Shown piece by piece: positions 18,201 to 24,307 of a DNA stretch of 64,000 nt. Numbering within the stretch: position 1 is the stretch's first letter; each line of letters opens with the position of its first letter. The notes below the pieces were generated by a model that searched no databases, was not told the origin of the DNA, and saw nothing but the letters and a program-made list of their open reading frames with translations. A program made the translations under genes and the position numbers. The stretch comes from an uncultured Myxococcales bacterium (GTDB taxonomy: Bacteria; Myxococcota_A; UBA9042): the NCBI GenBank assembly GCA_903924465.1, contig CAIYBN010000040.1:62001-126000 (forward strand), given 5' to 3'.

Positions 18201-19929
18201 TATTTTCGGCGCTTCGACCGATCCGACGCCCACCGACCTGCCGCCCGACGTCTCCAGCGTCAACGACCGCGGCCGCATCCGCGCCTGGTACCAGTGGATG
18301 CAGGCGGGCTTCCAGTCAGGCGGCTCGATCGCCCAGCAGGGCATGCAGAAAGTCGGCGTGGACACGATGCTGGCGTTGAGCCGGCGCAACACGTTGCAGG
18401 TCCGCTACGACGGCCTGTTCATGGACGGCGGTGTGGCCAATCCGTACAACGCGCCAGGCACCGGCACGCAGTTTGGCAGCGTGGGCGGTCTCGTCGGCTC
18501 CGGCTCTGTGCTGCCGCCGGGCAGCTTGGCCAACCAGAATGCCAATCCGACCAGCAGTTTCCTGAGCCTGAGCCAGCAGATGGTGTCCGTTCAGGATGCG
18601 CACAAGGTGGACAGCCGCTGGACGCTGCTCGGCGCCAATACCGTGACCTACGGCTTGGACAGCATCGGCAATGGCCAGACGAGCGATACCGTGGCGGCGG
18701 GTGCGGCGTACCGGGCGACCGACCGGCTGATTCTGCGCGCCGATCAGCAAGGCATCATCGGCGGCGATCCCGCGCAGTTCCGCAGCACGGCGGATCACCT
18801 GTCGACAGCGCTGGCGGCGGAATACAAGATCGCCAAGGATCTTGCGGTGGTCGTCAGCGAGCGCATCGGCTGGGCGGGTCAGAACGCGACGTCGGCGGGC
18901 TTGCGGACGATGTTGGACAAGAGCTCCAGCTTGTACGTCCAGCAGCGTCTGGAAGATTCGAACGCGACCGGCCGCATGGTGTCGTCGAGCGTCGTGGGCG
19001 CGGAGAGCCGCTACGGTGATGACCAGAAGTCGCGGGCCTATGGCGAGTACCAGGTCGACGCGTTGAACGCGGGCCGAATGAACCGCGCGGTCATGGGCTT
19101 GGGCAAGCGCTTCGAGGTCGCGAAAGGTTTGAACCTGGACGCAGGCTACGAGCGGCAGCAGACGTTCGCAGCAGGTGGCGGCAATACGTCGCGTGATGCC
19201 CTGTCGCTCGGTGGCGAATGGCTGCGCGCCGACAAGTGGAAGGTGACGTCGCGGCAGGAATTGCGCCTGGATCAAGGCGATCCGAATTTTGGCGGCGTGC
19301 GCAAGCTGCAAGTGCTGACGCTGAACAACGGCCAAGTGGGTCTGTCCAAGGAATGGACGCTGTTTGGTCGCGCCAACTACACGCGGACGCAGAATCAGAC
19401 GACTGACACGCTGGAGGCGGAAGCGCTGGAGGCGACGTTGGGCGCGGCATATCGGCCGATCACCCACAACTGGCTGAATCTCATTACCAAAGTCAGTCAC
19501 CTGATCGACATGCGGCCGAGCACGGATGGTACCGGCACGAGTGAGCGGTCGGTCAAGGACATCCTGAGCATCGAGCCGATCGCACAGCTGCCTTGGCGCT
19601 TGGAGTTCTCGCAAAAAGCGGCGTTGCGGCGCGTGACGGAGGCGCTGGCGGACATGACGCCGGAGAATTCCTCGACGTTGCTGCTGGTTTCCCGCCTGGG
19701 CTGGCACATCACCGATCGCATCGATCTCGCGACCGAATACCGTTTCCTGGAGACGCTCCTGACCGGCGATCTGCAGCACGGCGCACTGCTGGAAACGGCG
19801 TGGCGCTTTGCCAAGGCGCTGCGCGTCGGCGGCGGCTACAACTTCACGCACTTTACGGAAACCAACGCGGGCGACATCCGCACCTCGAATCAGGGCGGTT
19901 TCTTCATGCGCCTGACGGGTATGTACTAA
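6292..19929 (+). CDS. Giant DUF11-repeat surface protein with C-terminal outer-membrane beta-barrel (4,545 aa)
   Basis: This single uninterrupted frame takes 13.6 kb. A signal peptide ends near A31 (APVHA). An N-terminal domain (about 32-390) is rich in cysteine pairs (VCCDQGDVGC, PCATCWD). From about 393 to 2683 there are some 17 DUF11-type beta-sandwich repeats of about 135 residues, each opening with a variant of NGGxxxPGDxxxYTLTLxNTG. One or two SdrD-B/carboxypeptidase-regulatory-like domains follow (about 2687-2880), then a proline-rich hinge (PPPPPP near 2910). A further DUF11-like repeat (about 2937-3100) leads to a calcium-loop-like DGNQNGEQDDGED near 3110. The last 900 residues or so look like an outer-membrane barrel: alternating beta strands, YGDAS and RYDRTLYGAWLEF elements, and an aromatic C-terminus ending in GMY. 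I infer a barrel-anchored stalk exposed outside the cell, acting in adhesion or surface layer. No experimental function can be assigned. Confidence 0.85.
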   Translation: MTHRPRNWRARATGWLLALACVFAGAAPVHALVVGSYPSTPKAFKVYGKSVQLGASLVTNFIDYRFNDKLLPQSSDTVKIAQKMPQDAKIVGAFLYWGASEPNSGYDNTAVVTLADGAQQTLAADGCETRTDPTVNGTGTHYYCRRDITSLLQAHPGSDHWNGNYTVGGIDAKVANIVQVTPQNPNACNGLTKQNGQLEDVCCDQGDVGCQARYASWTMVFVYDTAFSETTQRDVFLYDGYVLLDEQQSTLGQIKFTINDFLVADPPDAQLTYYAMEGDKQLGNPEQDPGNNGPDSPPCATCWDFVSFNGIELTGGAGNNEPHNIMNSTPETGLDLDTFDVSTLVKPNDTSATMVVSSGNGSLADNVGQDMAKAGYGEFFVYGWSLLQVNRKAPNFKSTVNKFYANYTEASPGDTLTYTDDLLNTGPLDADNTTLKFGVFPPAGTDYVPGSTTVDGVVVPDVGGQSALTNGLNLGVLTNAAGGKSNRTVTFKVKIKAVPGVTEIDSSGLISYTYVSAKYSDSVATQTSVVKLVPPQLAPPSLAVAPAKQSPAGTVTFTLTLQSLSATALSVDSVGFDLPPELSFISATGPGTNKSAATGGVSNSGQVRFDTVPIASGQQAVFTIQVKVKDLAALQALGITPIAGHIVNTQGTVTLGAKSYKTDDPNQAGAENPTMLTLQVPSDLTKSTKTVTDLSPETPFLPGDQVKFTINIVNSGAGDATVNVSDQIPSGLVFISSQSPELTLAGTVLSGVVTVPAGQTKVLNFTAQIKPDTTPGATFQNLATLAPTDGQTPTTVQTPVTTVQGGPDLSTSVLTVVDVNGGDLEPGDTLAYTLTLTNTGKIATGALQIALPVDKSLEGVTAIDGGGVLDLGTGSILWSSVGIAAGGQLVLHYTAKVKAATTNGTSVAAIATVTGAQLPQPKQVSATVKVQANPNISTFTDVATSSGGSTFNPGDTVTYTIALQNTGKGVVNNGILSTTLDPALGTIVAAAGGTVAGQTVTWTVGTLLNTDPLKTLTVTTKLATPLAQGKLVSNQVTLTGDGLLAPALSDDPAKPGKTDPTVFAVTSAPNLTTSDKSYIDSNGGSVQGGDKLTFLIHPRNTGNSPASNVVVTDVVAPQLTQVTVTGGIFNAATSTITWNALPSLLPGDKPPELTFTAVVDKTTPSGTAISNVGKIAFTETPLNATTNTISFQVVNLPDFGASTKTVSGAQIQAGGAVTYSLSIVNSGNQAGTGVVVTDVLPKELENVQVGQGGVYNAGTGTVTWTLGNVAAGASTPLSVNATVKKPLDNATHVCNQAQIKANENPAASFTSPPNTALTPAGTPTCFDVASAPLVVLQKNVFATTGGQQLNQATVKPKTALTYAIKVKNTGNAVVKGVAVVDTLPAGLENVVALDGGVLDAGKTQVTWPVIATLGVNATDEVTLRFQATVKTGLDDGTAIQNQALLTYTGQSTALKSDDPTTPTVNDATTVSVQSKVDFSKAKLSVVDVNGGDVRPGDALTYTLTLRNDGDGSAKATTVTLPLDARLSDVTASNGGVVQGVGTPGGLVTWALGTLAPGDSATLTLQAKVKTPQLNGAVIVEQAQISATGLQVPVLSDADLNTAIREPTVVTVVAKADLSPSHWVVQDVNGGALEPGDQVNLSLVLQNQGDALAQLVHIQALLPAMGLTDVHVYDGGTLTAGTIAWTVPIVSITPTGDVTLHVGATIAAGTPDGSLLNVIAQIPTVAPNPTATLKVVAQPNLSQSSLTSDDESGWVQKIGQAAPGHVVRLEVKLKNTGKADAQNVTVTLPLSGKWANILAIGTGTVANNTVTWTVLSVPAGGTLTLTAKGTIAAADQDGDSLPLQAQAVAQNLATPQTIAGQPVQVVNRPILQVQKAYTDLSGGHLFPGDKARFTITVLNVGNATAQQVQVSDDLPPQLVSPVAQSGGSVAGTTVNWLLPTLTPAQTATVTFEATIGPNLPTGFVIVNQAKAKAQNAQQQLSNALNIPVKYPTLQVDTKLTPEAPATTPAQPGDTVTMQVIVTVPTAENASNVTVSVPVDATVFDVTAPKGATWDEAQKLLTWNVKANAGLANIPGGASVALAATLRVKPTAPNGAVAQGKASAREGETGISYDAKPSSLAIVAIPKLKVQKTVEDLNGGKVAPLDVLRYTIAVSVTGLSAAENVTIEDVLDGHLEVVAMGQGGKQTTLAGQTKLTWNAAGATALAAVVPGTTATLTFDARVKADTPDAATVLNQALVKADALTTPVLSDDPNTPAVNDATAVQVRTQSALEASTKTAKDDNGGALMPGDTVTWRISVVATSPQPLTGVKVLDAVPAGMTYEPGTTTLNGNAVADVAGSSPLATGLAIGTLQVGTANAAVVTFRTRLRPDAQEGGQVSNTATATADNVPPTVIGPATLSIGKGPSIRQTQKTAQLLDVNNNGQAGLGETIVYTVTIRNTGAGLAEQVTLDDPLPNTTHYVGSSLTLDGKPLSDVADGDAGRVDVTAGKVHVDVGTIDPGGQRVVTFQVKILGGVLVSNQAVANAKGVPAEPSDADNDDSNGNQPTVTQVGPAAPLVSVIKAVQDENGGAVQPGDWLRYTLTVVNNGNAKADSVILMDTLPKGLDALKDSDVLLPPGLTLQNDGSTLKVAGLAVQAGESAIVSVRARVSANVADAATICNIAKADILLNSGTVHAESKPACLTTGAQIGEGAISGVIFEDVGSDDNIFQPDTDLRFAHFQVAVLPPLGVDGPILTAIADDQGQYHVLHVPNGQRRVRVLSPGGTVFLERTIDAPGPQSGKLDLPLRPTGRVYDAHAGTLTPGVRLWLRYDEGDPVAPNALLADDALPQGQQGQTTDASGAYLFSPPAGRAYRIELATVSAGWAFPVAGHAPEAGIALLDKQGLVVADALPHIAGNTLPRYLTRFSLQGAANMPPPPPPNGRGNTPQSAGNSPPTPRHNFLPVEQLTSAIAVSVRLSKAQVQVGDLLYATVTVQNNSSAGFAADALTGRGGVELRNLLPSGLNLVAGAADLTLLGTNSVPVKVPLAPLDAPLMVVHRVSPTTGKSVGLDLPPGGSLTLRAQMVVTPTAKPGQQLQFAGQLFDVSGQQLSGRSTAQLLVQADPLFDKGMVLIKTYCDGNQNGEQDDGEDGLPGARIYADIGQFAVTDAYGRAHLMDLPPGNHLFKLDPDTLPPGSTVIGDEQKVLYLTRGISLPLTFPIQCKFEAVGPTRVEVTATTEGPRDDAPVPGPGVVPVAVDAATLTIAVDSKITTQRFLRARLLGADKKPLGDPRLPSDPTSTALEPGTPVLVQVEHSGGFVRHALEIRELGESGRLGALIVEQVDGRDPPKQVLLRARPGFPGIADLTRGRRYALRVRAETEWGSRVWSAPIPFEVRDHVGDPRKDAFTLPNRLPRLLINGNPFELDNAGRGALLVDRPVDGKVLISLRQADGAGRDEFVTVAAFGPKASAPAVALPAGTTTTDPSIFGAALLDSLQAQASAPPAPVNAPQAARPEPGQATALSTTAAKAAGLPAAELRVMLPPGPLELAQPELAVRGTTLPSNRVEVQGQAANVDEEGNFYALVRLPVGNSTLTVAAIDKAGNRAIVERPVTVKDRALFLLAIADGSVSHVGAHLQEVDQPGSLAIGNAQLAGRVALYAKGRVSGEFLGLKDLSFTAHVDTAKDPNLQAFATNLIDPTKFYPVYGDASVATQDVKARGQLYILVEADRTKFLIGNFQARLAGIELLRYDRTLYGAWLEFTRAYAGIETTVKGFVAQQDSMVQRHTDVMRGTGGSLYYLSVRDVVEGSERIDLVIRDRISGMELGRIPQARNTDYVIDPIQGRITFKSPVSGAVDGTLAIGQTGLAGQSLTWNGHPLFVETTYEARGIQSTDAVAFGGQLHEKFANGRVDLGGNYVQEGRADAPTYRAAGGDVTVKLGDRSKVTGEYAFSQSRDTLLSVSDDGGLTFGQQTQATTTTSAGQPVQGQAVKIAMDLDLRDIFGASTDPTPTDLPPDVSSVNDRGRIRAWYQWMQAGFQSGGSIAQQGMQKVGVDTMLALSRRNTLQVRYDGLFMDGGVANPYNAPGTGTQFGSVGGLVGSGSVLPPGSLANQNANPTSSFLSLSQQMVSVQDAHKVDSRWTLLGANTVTYGLDSIGNGQTSDTVAAGAAYRATDRLILRADQQGIIGGDPAQFRSTADHLSTALAAEYKIAKDLAVVVSERIGWAGQNATSAGLRTMLDKSSSLYVQQRLEDSNATGRMVSSSVVGAESRYGDDQKSRAYGEYQVDALNAGRMNRAVMGLGKRFEVAKGLNLDAGYERQQTFAAGGGNTSRDALSLGGEWLRADKWKVTSRQELRLDQGDPNFGGVRKLQVLTLNNGQVGLSKEWTLFGRANYTRTQNQTTDTLEAEALEATLGAAYRPITHNWLNLITKVSHLIDMRPSTDGTGTSERSVKDILSIEPIAQLPWRLEFSQKAALRRVTEALADMTPENSSTLLLVSRLGWHITDRIDLATEYRFLETLLTGDLQHGALLETAWRFAKALRVGGGYNFTHFTETNAGDIRTSNQGGFFMRLTGMY
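7470..14340 (+). repeat. About 17 tandem DUF11-coding repeats
   Basis: Inside the giant gene, units of roughly 400 bp encode diverged copies of one beta-sandwich domain. The recurring codons spell variants of DVNGGxxxPGD followed about 10 residues later by a TL(T/R)N(T/D)G core. Copies are similar in protein but clearly diverged in DNA, so the array looks old and stable, not recently amplified. Confidence 0.75.
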
Positions 19930-19933
19930 CCGA

Positions 19934-19963
19934 TTGACGGGCTGCGGCTGCAACGGCTACAAC
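19934..19963 (+). promoter_or_regulatory. Candidate sigma70-type promoter
   Basis: TTGACG (19934-19939), an 18-nt spacer and TACAAC (19958-19963) lie directly behind the giant gene and about 37 nt before the next start. The -35 box matches 5 of 6 and the -10 box 4 of 6 consensus positions. Prediction by eye only. Confidence 0.35.
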
Positions 19964-19999
19964 GACGGCAGCGGAATCGCTCCCCAAGGAATCTGGCTC

Positions 20000-20374
20000 A
20001 TGCGCTTTGATCGAATCCTCGCCGCCCTCGCCGTGGGCCTGTGCTGCTGGCTCGCCGGCTGCGAAACCGCCGCACCCTACGCGTCCTGCCCGTTGGACAA
20101 GGAAGTCACCGACAAGGGCATCTGCACCGGTACGTCCGGCAGCACGAGCTGCGTCGTACGCAAACATCCGCAATGCGATCAAGATATTTGCCTCGCCTAC
20201 TACGGCACGCCCGCGGTGTGCAGCCAGGCGTGCAGCGCCGACAGCGATTGCCCGGCCGAGCCCAACGTCTCGGGCGCCGCCAAATGTTGGACGTTTGCAC
20301 CGGCGAATGCCGCTACGGGTGCCGTCGCGGAAAAGTACTGCGTGCCGCCGTCGCGATTGAAGCTCGTCAACTGA
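20000..20374 (+). CDS. Small cysteine-rich lipoprotein
   Basis: ATG at 20000 has AAGGA 9 nt upstream. A lipoprotein signal ends at C21 (LAGC). The mature part of about 100 residues carries a dozen cysteines in a spacing seen in secreted Cys-rich domains of Myxococcota (CDQDICLAYYG, CSQACSADSDCP, KCWTF, KYCVPP). These probably form disulfides outside the cytoplasm, which would fit a need for the DsbA-like protein at the left edge. Family and function are not recognised. Confidence 0.65.
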   Translation: MRFDRILAALAVGLCCWLAGCETAAPYASCPLDKEVTDKGICTGTSGSTSCVVRKHPQCDQDICLAYYGTPAVCSQACSADSDCPAEPNVSGAAKCWTFAPANAATGAVAEKYCVPPSRLKLVN

Positions 20375-20401
20375 CCGACGCGACGCAGGCCGGAGGAGTC
20401 G

Positions 20402-21169
20402 ATGCCGCCGGATTCTGGAACCAGACGCCGCCTGCCGTCGTGGCTGCTCTATGGGACCGTTGCCGCCTCAGGCCTGCTGGCCTTTTTCGTCGTCGGGGCC
20501 CTGGCCTTCACCACCCTCGCGCCTGAGTCCGACGTGCTGCCTGACCGGTGGCGCGCTTGGCTGGACCATGTCGCCAGCGAGGGCGAGATCGTTCAGCCTC
20601 CGGCAGATCCGGCCCCCCCGTGGGTCGCGACCAAGCCAGAACATCCCCACGACGGGCCGCCGGCCGACGGCACAGAAGCGACCGCAGCGTTGTTGCCGAT
20701 TGAAGCGGCCGTCGATGCGGCCGACAAGGCGATTGCCGCCTACCGCGAAAGCCGGGGCGATCTGAAATTGGCCATGGCGGCGCAAGAGGCCGTCGACGCG
20801 ATCCGCCGCATCGCCGTCAACGTGCACGACGACGCAGCGACGCAGGCAGCCGTCGTCGAAGTTCGCGATGAGAAAGCCACCAAGCGGCAGCACGTGTTGG
20901 AGGATGCCCGGCGCATGGCGCGGACGACGCACGAGGTGACGGGAACACGAAACGATCCGGAATCACCCTATCTTGTCTTGCGGGCAGCCGCCCATCCGCT
21001 GGCACGCGATCTCGGACATTTGGACGACGGCGACCGCGTGCATGTCTTTTTGGCCACGGACAGCGGCTGGGCGCGCGTGGAGGTGCTGGCAGGCCCTGGC
21101 ACCGGACAGGTCGGCTACGTGCGGAGCAAATCCTTGAAACCACTTTCCGCCCCCGGCGCGGCGAAATGA
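20402..21169 (+). CDS. Membrane-anchored protein with C-terminal SH3-like domain
   Basis: GGAGGAG stands 5-6 nt before the ATG. The 255-residue product has a transmembrane anchor at about 17-39 and a Pro-rich linker. A charged helical region (about 95-180) follows, then a C-terminal beta-rich segment (about 185-250: YLVLRAAAHPLARDLGHLDDGDRVHV to GYVRSKSL) resembling bacterial SH3 (SH3b) domains that often bind cell wall. Its stop lies within the first possible start region of the HtrA gene. A shared role at the cell envelope is an inference. Confidence 0.6.
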   Translation: MPPDSGTRRRLPSWLLYGTVAASGLLAFFVVGALAFTTLAPESDVLPDRWRAWLDHVASEGEIVQPPADPAPPWVATKPEHPHDGPPADGTEATAALLPIEAAVDAADKAIAAYRESRGDLKLAMAAQEAVDAIRRIAVNVHDDAATQAAVVEVRDEKATKRQHVLEDARRMARTTHEVTGTRNDPESPYLVLRAAAHPLARDLGHLDDGDRVHVFLATDSGWARVEVLAGPGTGQVGYVRSKSLKPLSAPGAAK

Positions 21170-21210
21170 TTCGGAGTCAGCACGTGTTGGTGTCCACTGG
21201 GAGGCGGGCG

Positions 21211-22659
21211 ATGCCGCGTTGGTTCCTGTTCTTGCTGTTGCCGATCTGGGCGCTGGCCCAGCCATCGGCGCGTGCCAATTCCAGGCCCGGCGCGGACGGT
21301 CGCATCCCCGACAAACTGTGGAGCGAAAGTCCGGTTGGCAGGACCGGTATTACCAGCCGTTCACCCGTCACGATGGGCGGATTTTCGCGCCTCGCCAAGC
21401 TGATTTCGCCCGCTGTCGTCAACATTTCCACCGTTGGCGCCGGCAGCCAAGCCGGCCGGGAGACACCGTCGGGCGCGCTCGTCACCAGCGAAGGCACCGG
21501 CTTCTTCATTCACGCCAGCGGCTACTTGCTGACCAACGACCACGTCATCGACGGCGCGCGCGACATCACCGTCCGCACCGCCAACGACCGCGTCTTCAAA
21601 GCGCGCGTCGTCGGCCGCGATCCGCGCACGGATCTCGCGTTGTTGCAGGTGGACGGCCACGGGCCATTTCCGATCGCGCCACTGGGCGATTCCGGCAAGA
21701 TCAGCCCCGGCGAATGGGTCCTCGCCATCGGCAACCCGTTCGGCTTGTCGCACACGGTCACGGCGGGCATCGTCAGTGCGGTCGGCCGCAGCGACGTCCA
21801 ACCCACCGGCAAGCCGATGCTCGCCAGCTTCATCCAGACCGACGCCAGCATCAACCCGGGCAACTCCGGCGGACCGTTGTGCAACATTCGCGGCGAGGTC
21901 ATCGGCATCAACACGGCGATTCGCGGCGACGCGCAGGGCATCGGCTTCGCGATTCCGTCGAACATGGCCAAGAAACTGCTGCCGCAGCTGGCGACCGGAC
22001 GCGTGGAGCGGTCGTTTCTGGGACTGGCGTTTCGCGAAGTGACGCCGGAGCTGGCCAAGCTCTTGAAGCTCGAGCGCGTGGCCGGCGCGATCATCACGGA
22101 GGTAGGCCCAGGGAGTCCCGCGGACCAAGCCGGATTGCGCCCCGGCGACGTGCTGACCAGCTTTGACGGCCAGCCGGTGCGCGCCGCCAGCGACCTGCCG
22201 TGGCTCGCGGCCCAAGCCGGTGTACACGCCAAGGTGCCCGTCGAGCTGATCCGCGACGCCAAGCTGCTCACCGTGCAAGTGCAATTGCAGGCATTGCCGC
22301 GGCCGCTGGAGATTGTGGAAGCGCCGCGGCTGACAACACCGTCATTCCAGCCGGTCCAGACGACGCTGCCGATCGCGGGTCTGGGCGTAGCCGTCGCCGA
22401 CCTCACGCCAGCGCTGCGCAAACGGTTCGGCATCCTCGCTTCGGCTGGCGCGCTCATCGTCGCGGTCGATCGCGGTGGCCCGGGCGATCACGCGGGCCTG
22501 CGCGTGGGCGACGTGATCACCCGCGTGGCCAAACGAGCGGTCACAGCGGCGGCGCTCCTGGAGGCGGAAGTGCGCTCGGCCCCAGCCGACGACGTCCTCT
22601 CGTTGCTGGTCCAGCGTGGCAAGCAATCCATTTGGCTCACGCCCAAACGCGCGCGCTGA
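21211..22659 (+). CDS. HtrA/DegP-family periplasmic serine protease with two PDZ domains
   Basis: I take ATG 21211: GGGAGG lies 6 nt upstream and a clean signal peptide (MPRWFLFLLLPIWALA) follows. An upstream in-frame ATG at 21166, overlapping the previous stop as ATGA, is the alternative. In the 482-residue product the trypsin-like triad is visible: H111 (TNDHVIDGA), D141 (RTDLALLQV) and S219 (NPGNSGGPL). PDZ1 (about 265-355) contains GPGSPADQAGLRPGDVL. PDZ2 (about 385-475) contains GGPGDHAGLRVGDVITR. HtrA proteins degrade or refold misfolded envelope proteins, and this one follows a run of large exported proteins that would need such care. Confidence 0.92.
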   Translation: MPRWFLFLLLPIWALAQPSARANSRPGADGRIPDKLWSESPVGRTGITSRSPVTMGGFSRLAKLISPAVVNISTVGAGSQAGRETPSGALVTSEGTGFFIHASGYLLTNDHVIDGARDITVRTANDRVFKARVVGRDPRTDLALLQVDGHGPFPIAPLGDSGKISPGEWVLAIGNPFGLSHTVTAGIVSAVGRSDVQPTGKPMLASFIQTDASINPGNSGGPLCNIRGEVIGINTAIRGDAQGIGFAIPSNMAKKLLPQLATGRVERSFLGLAFREVTPELAKLLKLERVAGAIITEVGPGSPADQAGLRPGDVLTSFDGQPVRAASDLPWLAAQAGVHAKVPVELIRDAKLLTVQVQLQALPRPLEIVEAPRLTTPSFQPVQTTLPIAGLGVAVADLTPALRKRFGILASAGALIVAVDRGGPGDHAGLRVGDVITRVAKRAVTAAALLEAEVRSAPADDVLSLLVQRGKQSIWLTPKRAR

Positions 22660-22662
22660 CGT

Positions 22663-23874
22663 TCAGATCCGGTCGGTCAGGCGGACCAGCGCAGCAAACG
22701 GCACATGGCCATCCGGCGCACGATCAGCACGCGGCGCCTGCATCGCACCCGGCCTGCAGGTCCGGTGCACGCCTAACCGGTCGAGAACTTCCCGCACCGC
22801 CTCGCCCTCCACGTCCAGCGCCACCGTGGAGAGCCTGCCCCGCCACGGCGCGAGTTGCCGCGCCAGATCCTCCGCATCCCGCGCTTCGTAGACCGCCAAC
22901 GTCCGCGCCGCTGGACCCGTCACTGCCGCGTCCAGCGCGATCGGCCCGCGCGTCCCGAGAATGGCCCAGTCCGCGCCACGCTCCAGCCAGCGATCCGCGC
23001 GCACCGCGGACTCAAACGCGTGCTGCTCGATCTGAAGCTGGTTGCGCGCCTGCCAGGCAGGGTCAAGCCGTCCGGACGGCAACAGCGCGGAGACGCGGGC
23101 GAACTCCGCAGCGAGCGTCGTGCGCAGCAGCGCCCGGCCCGCATCATCCATCGACCCTACAAGCCACAAGGCCCGCAGCGACATACAGCCGCGCCCATCG
23201 GCCAGGAGCGCGTCCACCGCCCAGCCCGCCGCCGCCGAGCAGAAGGCTGCCGGATCCGCCAGTTGCTCCGCCGCCAGCACGCCGATGGACTGGTGATGGC
23301 CATGGAGCCGCACGCGACCGGTGAAGCCAACCTCGCCAGCGAGTTGCAGCACCGCGGCGATCGCGGCATCGCCGCCGTAAACCAGCAGCGCGTCCGCTTT
23401 GCGCAACCAGCCCGACCACGCAGCGCGGTCGCCACGGGCAAACTCTTGAATCTGAATCCGATCTGCCAATTCTGCGTCCACGCGTCGCAGCGCCGCGCGA
23501 AAGTTGCCGGCTGCATCCGGATCGCCCGAACCGGGCCGCACCGACACGCGATTGCCGACCAACAGCGCTTCGGCCATCGCCTGCCACGTCGCCACGCAGA
23601 GGTTGCCCGGCGCCACGATCGCCACCTGGCCAATAGGCTGGAACGCCTCCGGCGCATGCCGTAAAGCCCGTTCTAAATCAAAGTGTTGCCATCCATTCGC
23701 CCACAGCGCAACCAGCTTCGCCAGGCTCGACGGGTGCAACCCCGACGTCGCCGCGATGCCCGCCGTCAAATCGCCATGCAGCGGATCCGCTGGATTCCTG
23801 GCTCGTTCTGCAAGTTGGCAAATCGCTTCAAGTTCGCGCACGTGCAGGCTTCTCCCGTTGGCCGCCGGCAGCAT
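22663..23874 (-). CDS. LuxC-like acyl-CoA reductase family protein
   Basis: The product resembles the LuxC/acyl-CoA reductase branch of the aldehyde-dehydrogenase fold, which reduces activated fatty acids to aldehydes with NADPH. Evidence is the nucleotide-binding region PIGQVAIVAPGN, the stretch NRVSVRPGSGDPDA, and the putative nucleophile C230 in GRGCMS. The frame continues far upstream into the tRNA genes, so the start must be internal. ATG 23874 gives 403 residues, a usual size; TTG 23898 is possible. No luxD/luxE-like partner is near, so the acyl donor is unknown. It converges with the HtrA gene, with only 3 nt between the stops. Confidence 0.7.
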   Translation of the reverse strand: MLPAANGRSLHVRELEAICQLAERARNPADPLHGDLTAGIAATSGLHPSSLAKLVALWANGWQHFDLERALRHAPEAFQPIGQVAIVAPGNLCVATWQAMAEALLVGNRVSVRPGSGDPDAAGNFRAALRRVDAELADRIQIQEFARGDRAAWSGWLRKADALLVYGGDAAIAAVLQLAGEVGFTGRVRLHGHHQSIGVLAAEQLADPAAFCSAAAGWAVDALLADGRGCMSLRALWLVGSMDDAGRALLRTTLAAEFARVSALLPSGRLDPAWQARNQLQIEQHAFESAVRADRWLERGADWAILGTRGPIALDAAVTGPAARTLAVYEARDAEDLARQLAPWRGRLSTVALDVEGEAVREVLDRLGVHRTCRPGAMQAPRADRAPDGHVPFAALVRLTDRI

Positions 23875-23904
23875 CCACCATTGTGGCGCGTGGGGCAAGG
23901 GGGC

Positions 23905-23933
23905 TTGCGCAATGCCCGTGACGTGGCTAGACT
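23905..23933 (+). promoter_or_regulatory. Candidate promoter of the tRNA cluster
   Basis: TTGCGC (23905-23910), 17 nt, then TAGACT (23928-23933). It sits about 80 nt before the first tRNA and partly overlaps the start region of the divergent acyl-CoA reductase gene. Both boxes match 4 of 6 positions. Confidence 0.35.
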
Positions 23934-24013
23934 CTTGCCCCACTCGCTTGCGGTGCGCCCGCGAGCTGTGCTTCGACCGACGTTGAAGGCGGCGACCAGC
24001 CGTTCCCAACTTG

Positions 24014-24099
24014 GGGAGAGTGGCCGAGCGGTTTATGGCAGCGGTCTTGAAAACCGCCGAGGTGAATAGCCTCCGGGGGTTCGAATCCCTCCTCTCCCG
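24014..24099 (+). tRNA. tRNA-Ser (anticodon TGA)
   Basis: A complete class II cloverleaf can be drawn. The acceptor GGGAGAG pairs fully with CTCTCCC, and the discriminator is G. The D arm is GCC/GGC, the anticodon stem GCGGT/ACCGC has loop CTTGAAA, the variable arm is long (GAGG/CCTC), and the T loop is TTCGAAT. CCA is not encoded; CCC follows the discriminator. It reads UCA and other UCN codons. Confidence 0.95.
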
Positions 24100-24161
24100 C
24101 CCGCAAGAAATCTTCATCGGGAGACCCGAAGGGCAATGCCTGAAAGGCTTCCGTAGATGAC

Positions 24162-24253
24162 GGAGAGGTGGCCGAGTGGCTGAAGGCAACGGTTTGCTAA
24201 ACCGTCATAGGGTTTAAATCCTATCAGGGGTTCGAATCCCCTCCTCCCCGCCA
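24162..24253 (+). tRNA. tRNA-Ser (anticodon GCT)
   Basis: Class II tRNA with anticodon stem ACGGT/ACCGT, loop TTGCTAA, long variable arm (ATAGG/CCTAT), T arm AGGGG-TTCGAAT-CCCCT, discriminator G and an encoded CCA. The acceptor GGAGAGG against CCTCCCC leaves an A-C mismatch at the third pair. It reads AGC/AGU. Confidence 0.93.
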
Positions 24254-24307
24254 GCAGTTGCCGCTGGCATCTGTGTCTGGTTCTGGACGTCTTCCCGTCT
24301 TTGCAAC

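Noticed and set aside
22660..22662. A terminator between HtrA and the convergent reductase gene.
   Set aside because: Only 3 nt separate the stops and no hairpin with a T-tract is visible on either strand.
23875..24189. N-terminal extension of the acyl-CoA reductase frame.
   Set aside because: It would run antisense through two tRNA-Ser genes and shows no family similarity before about 23874.
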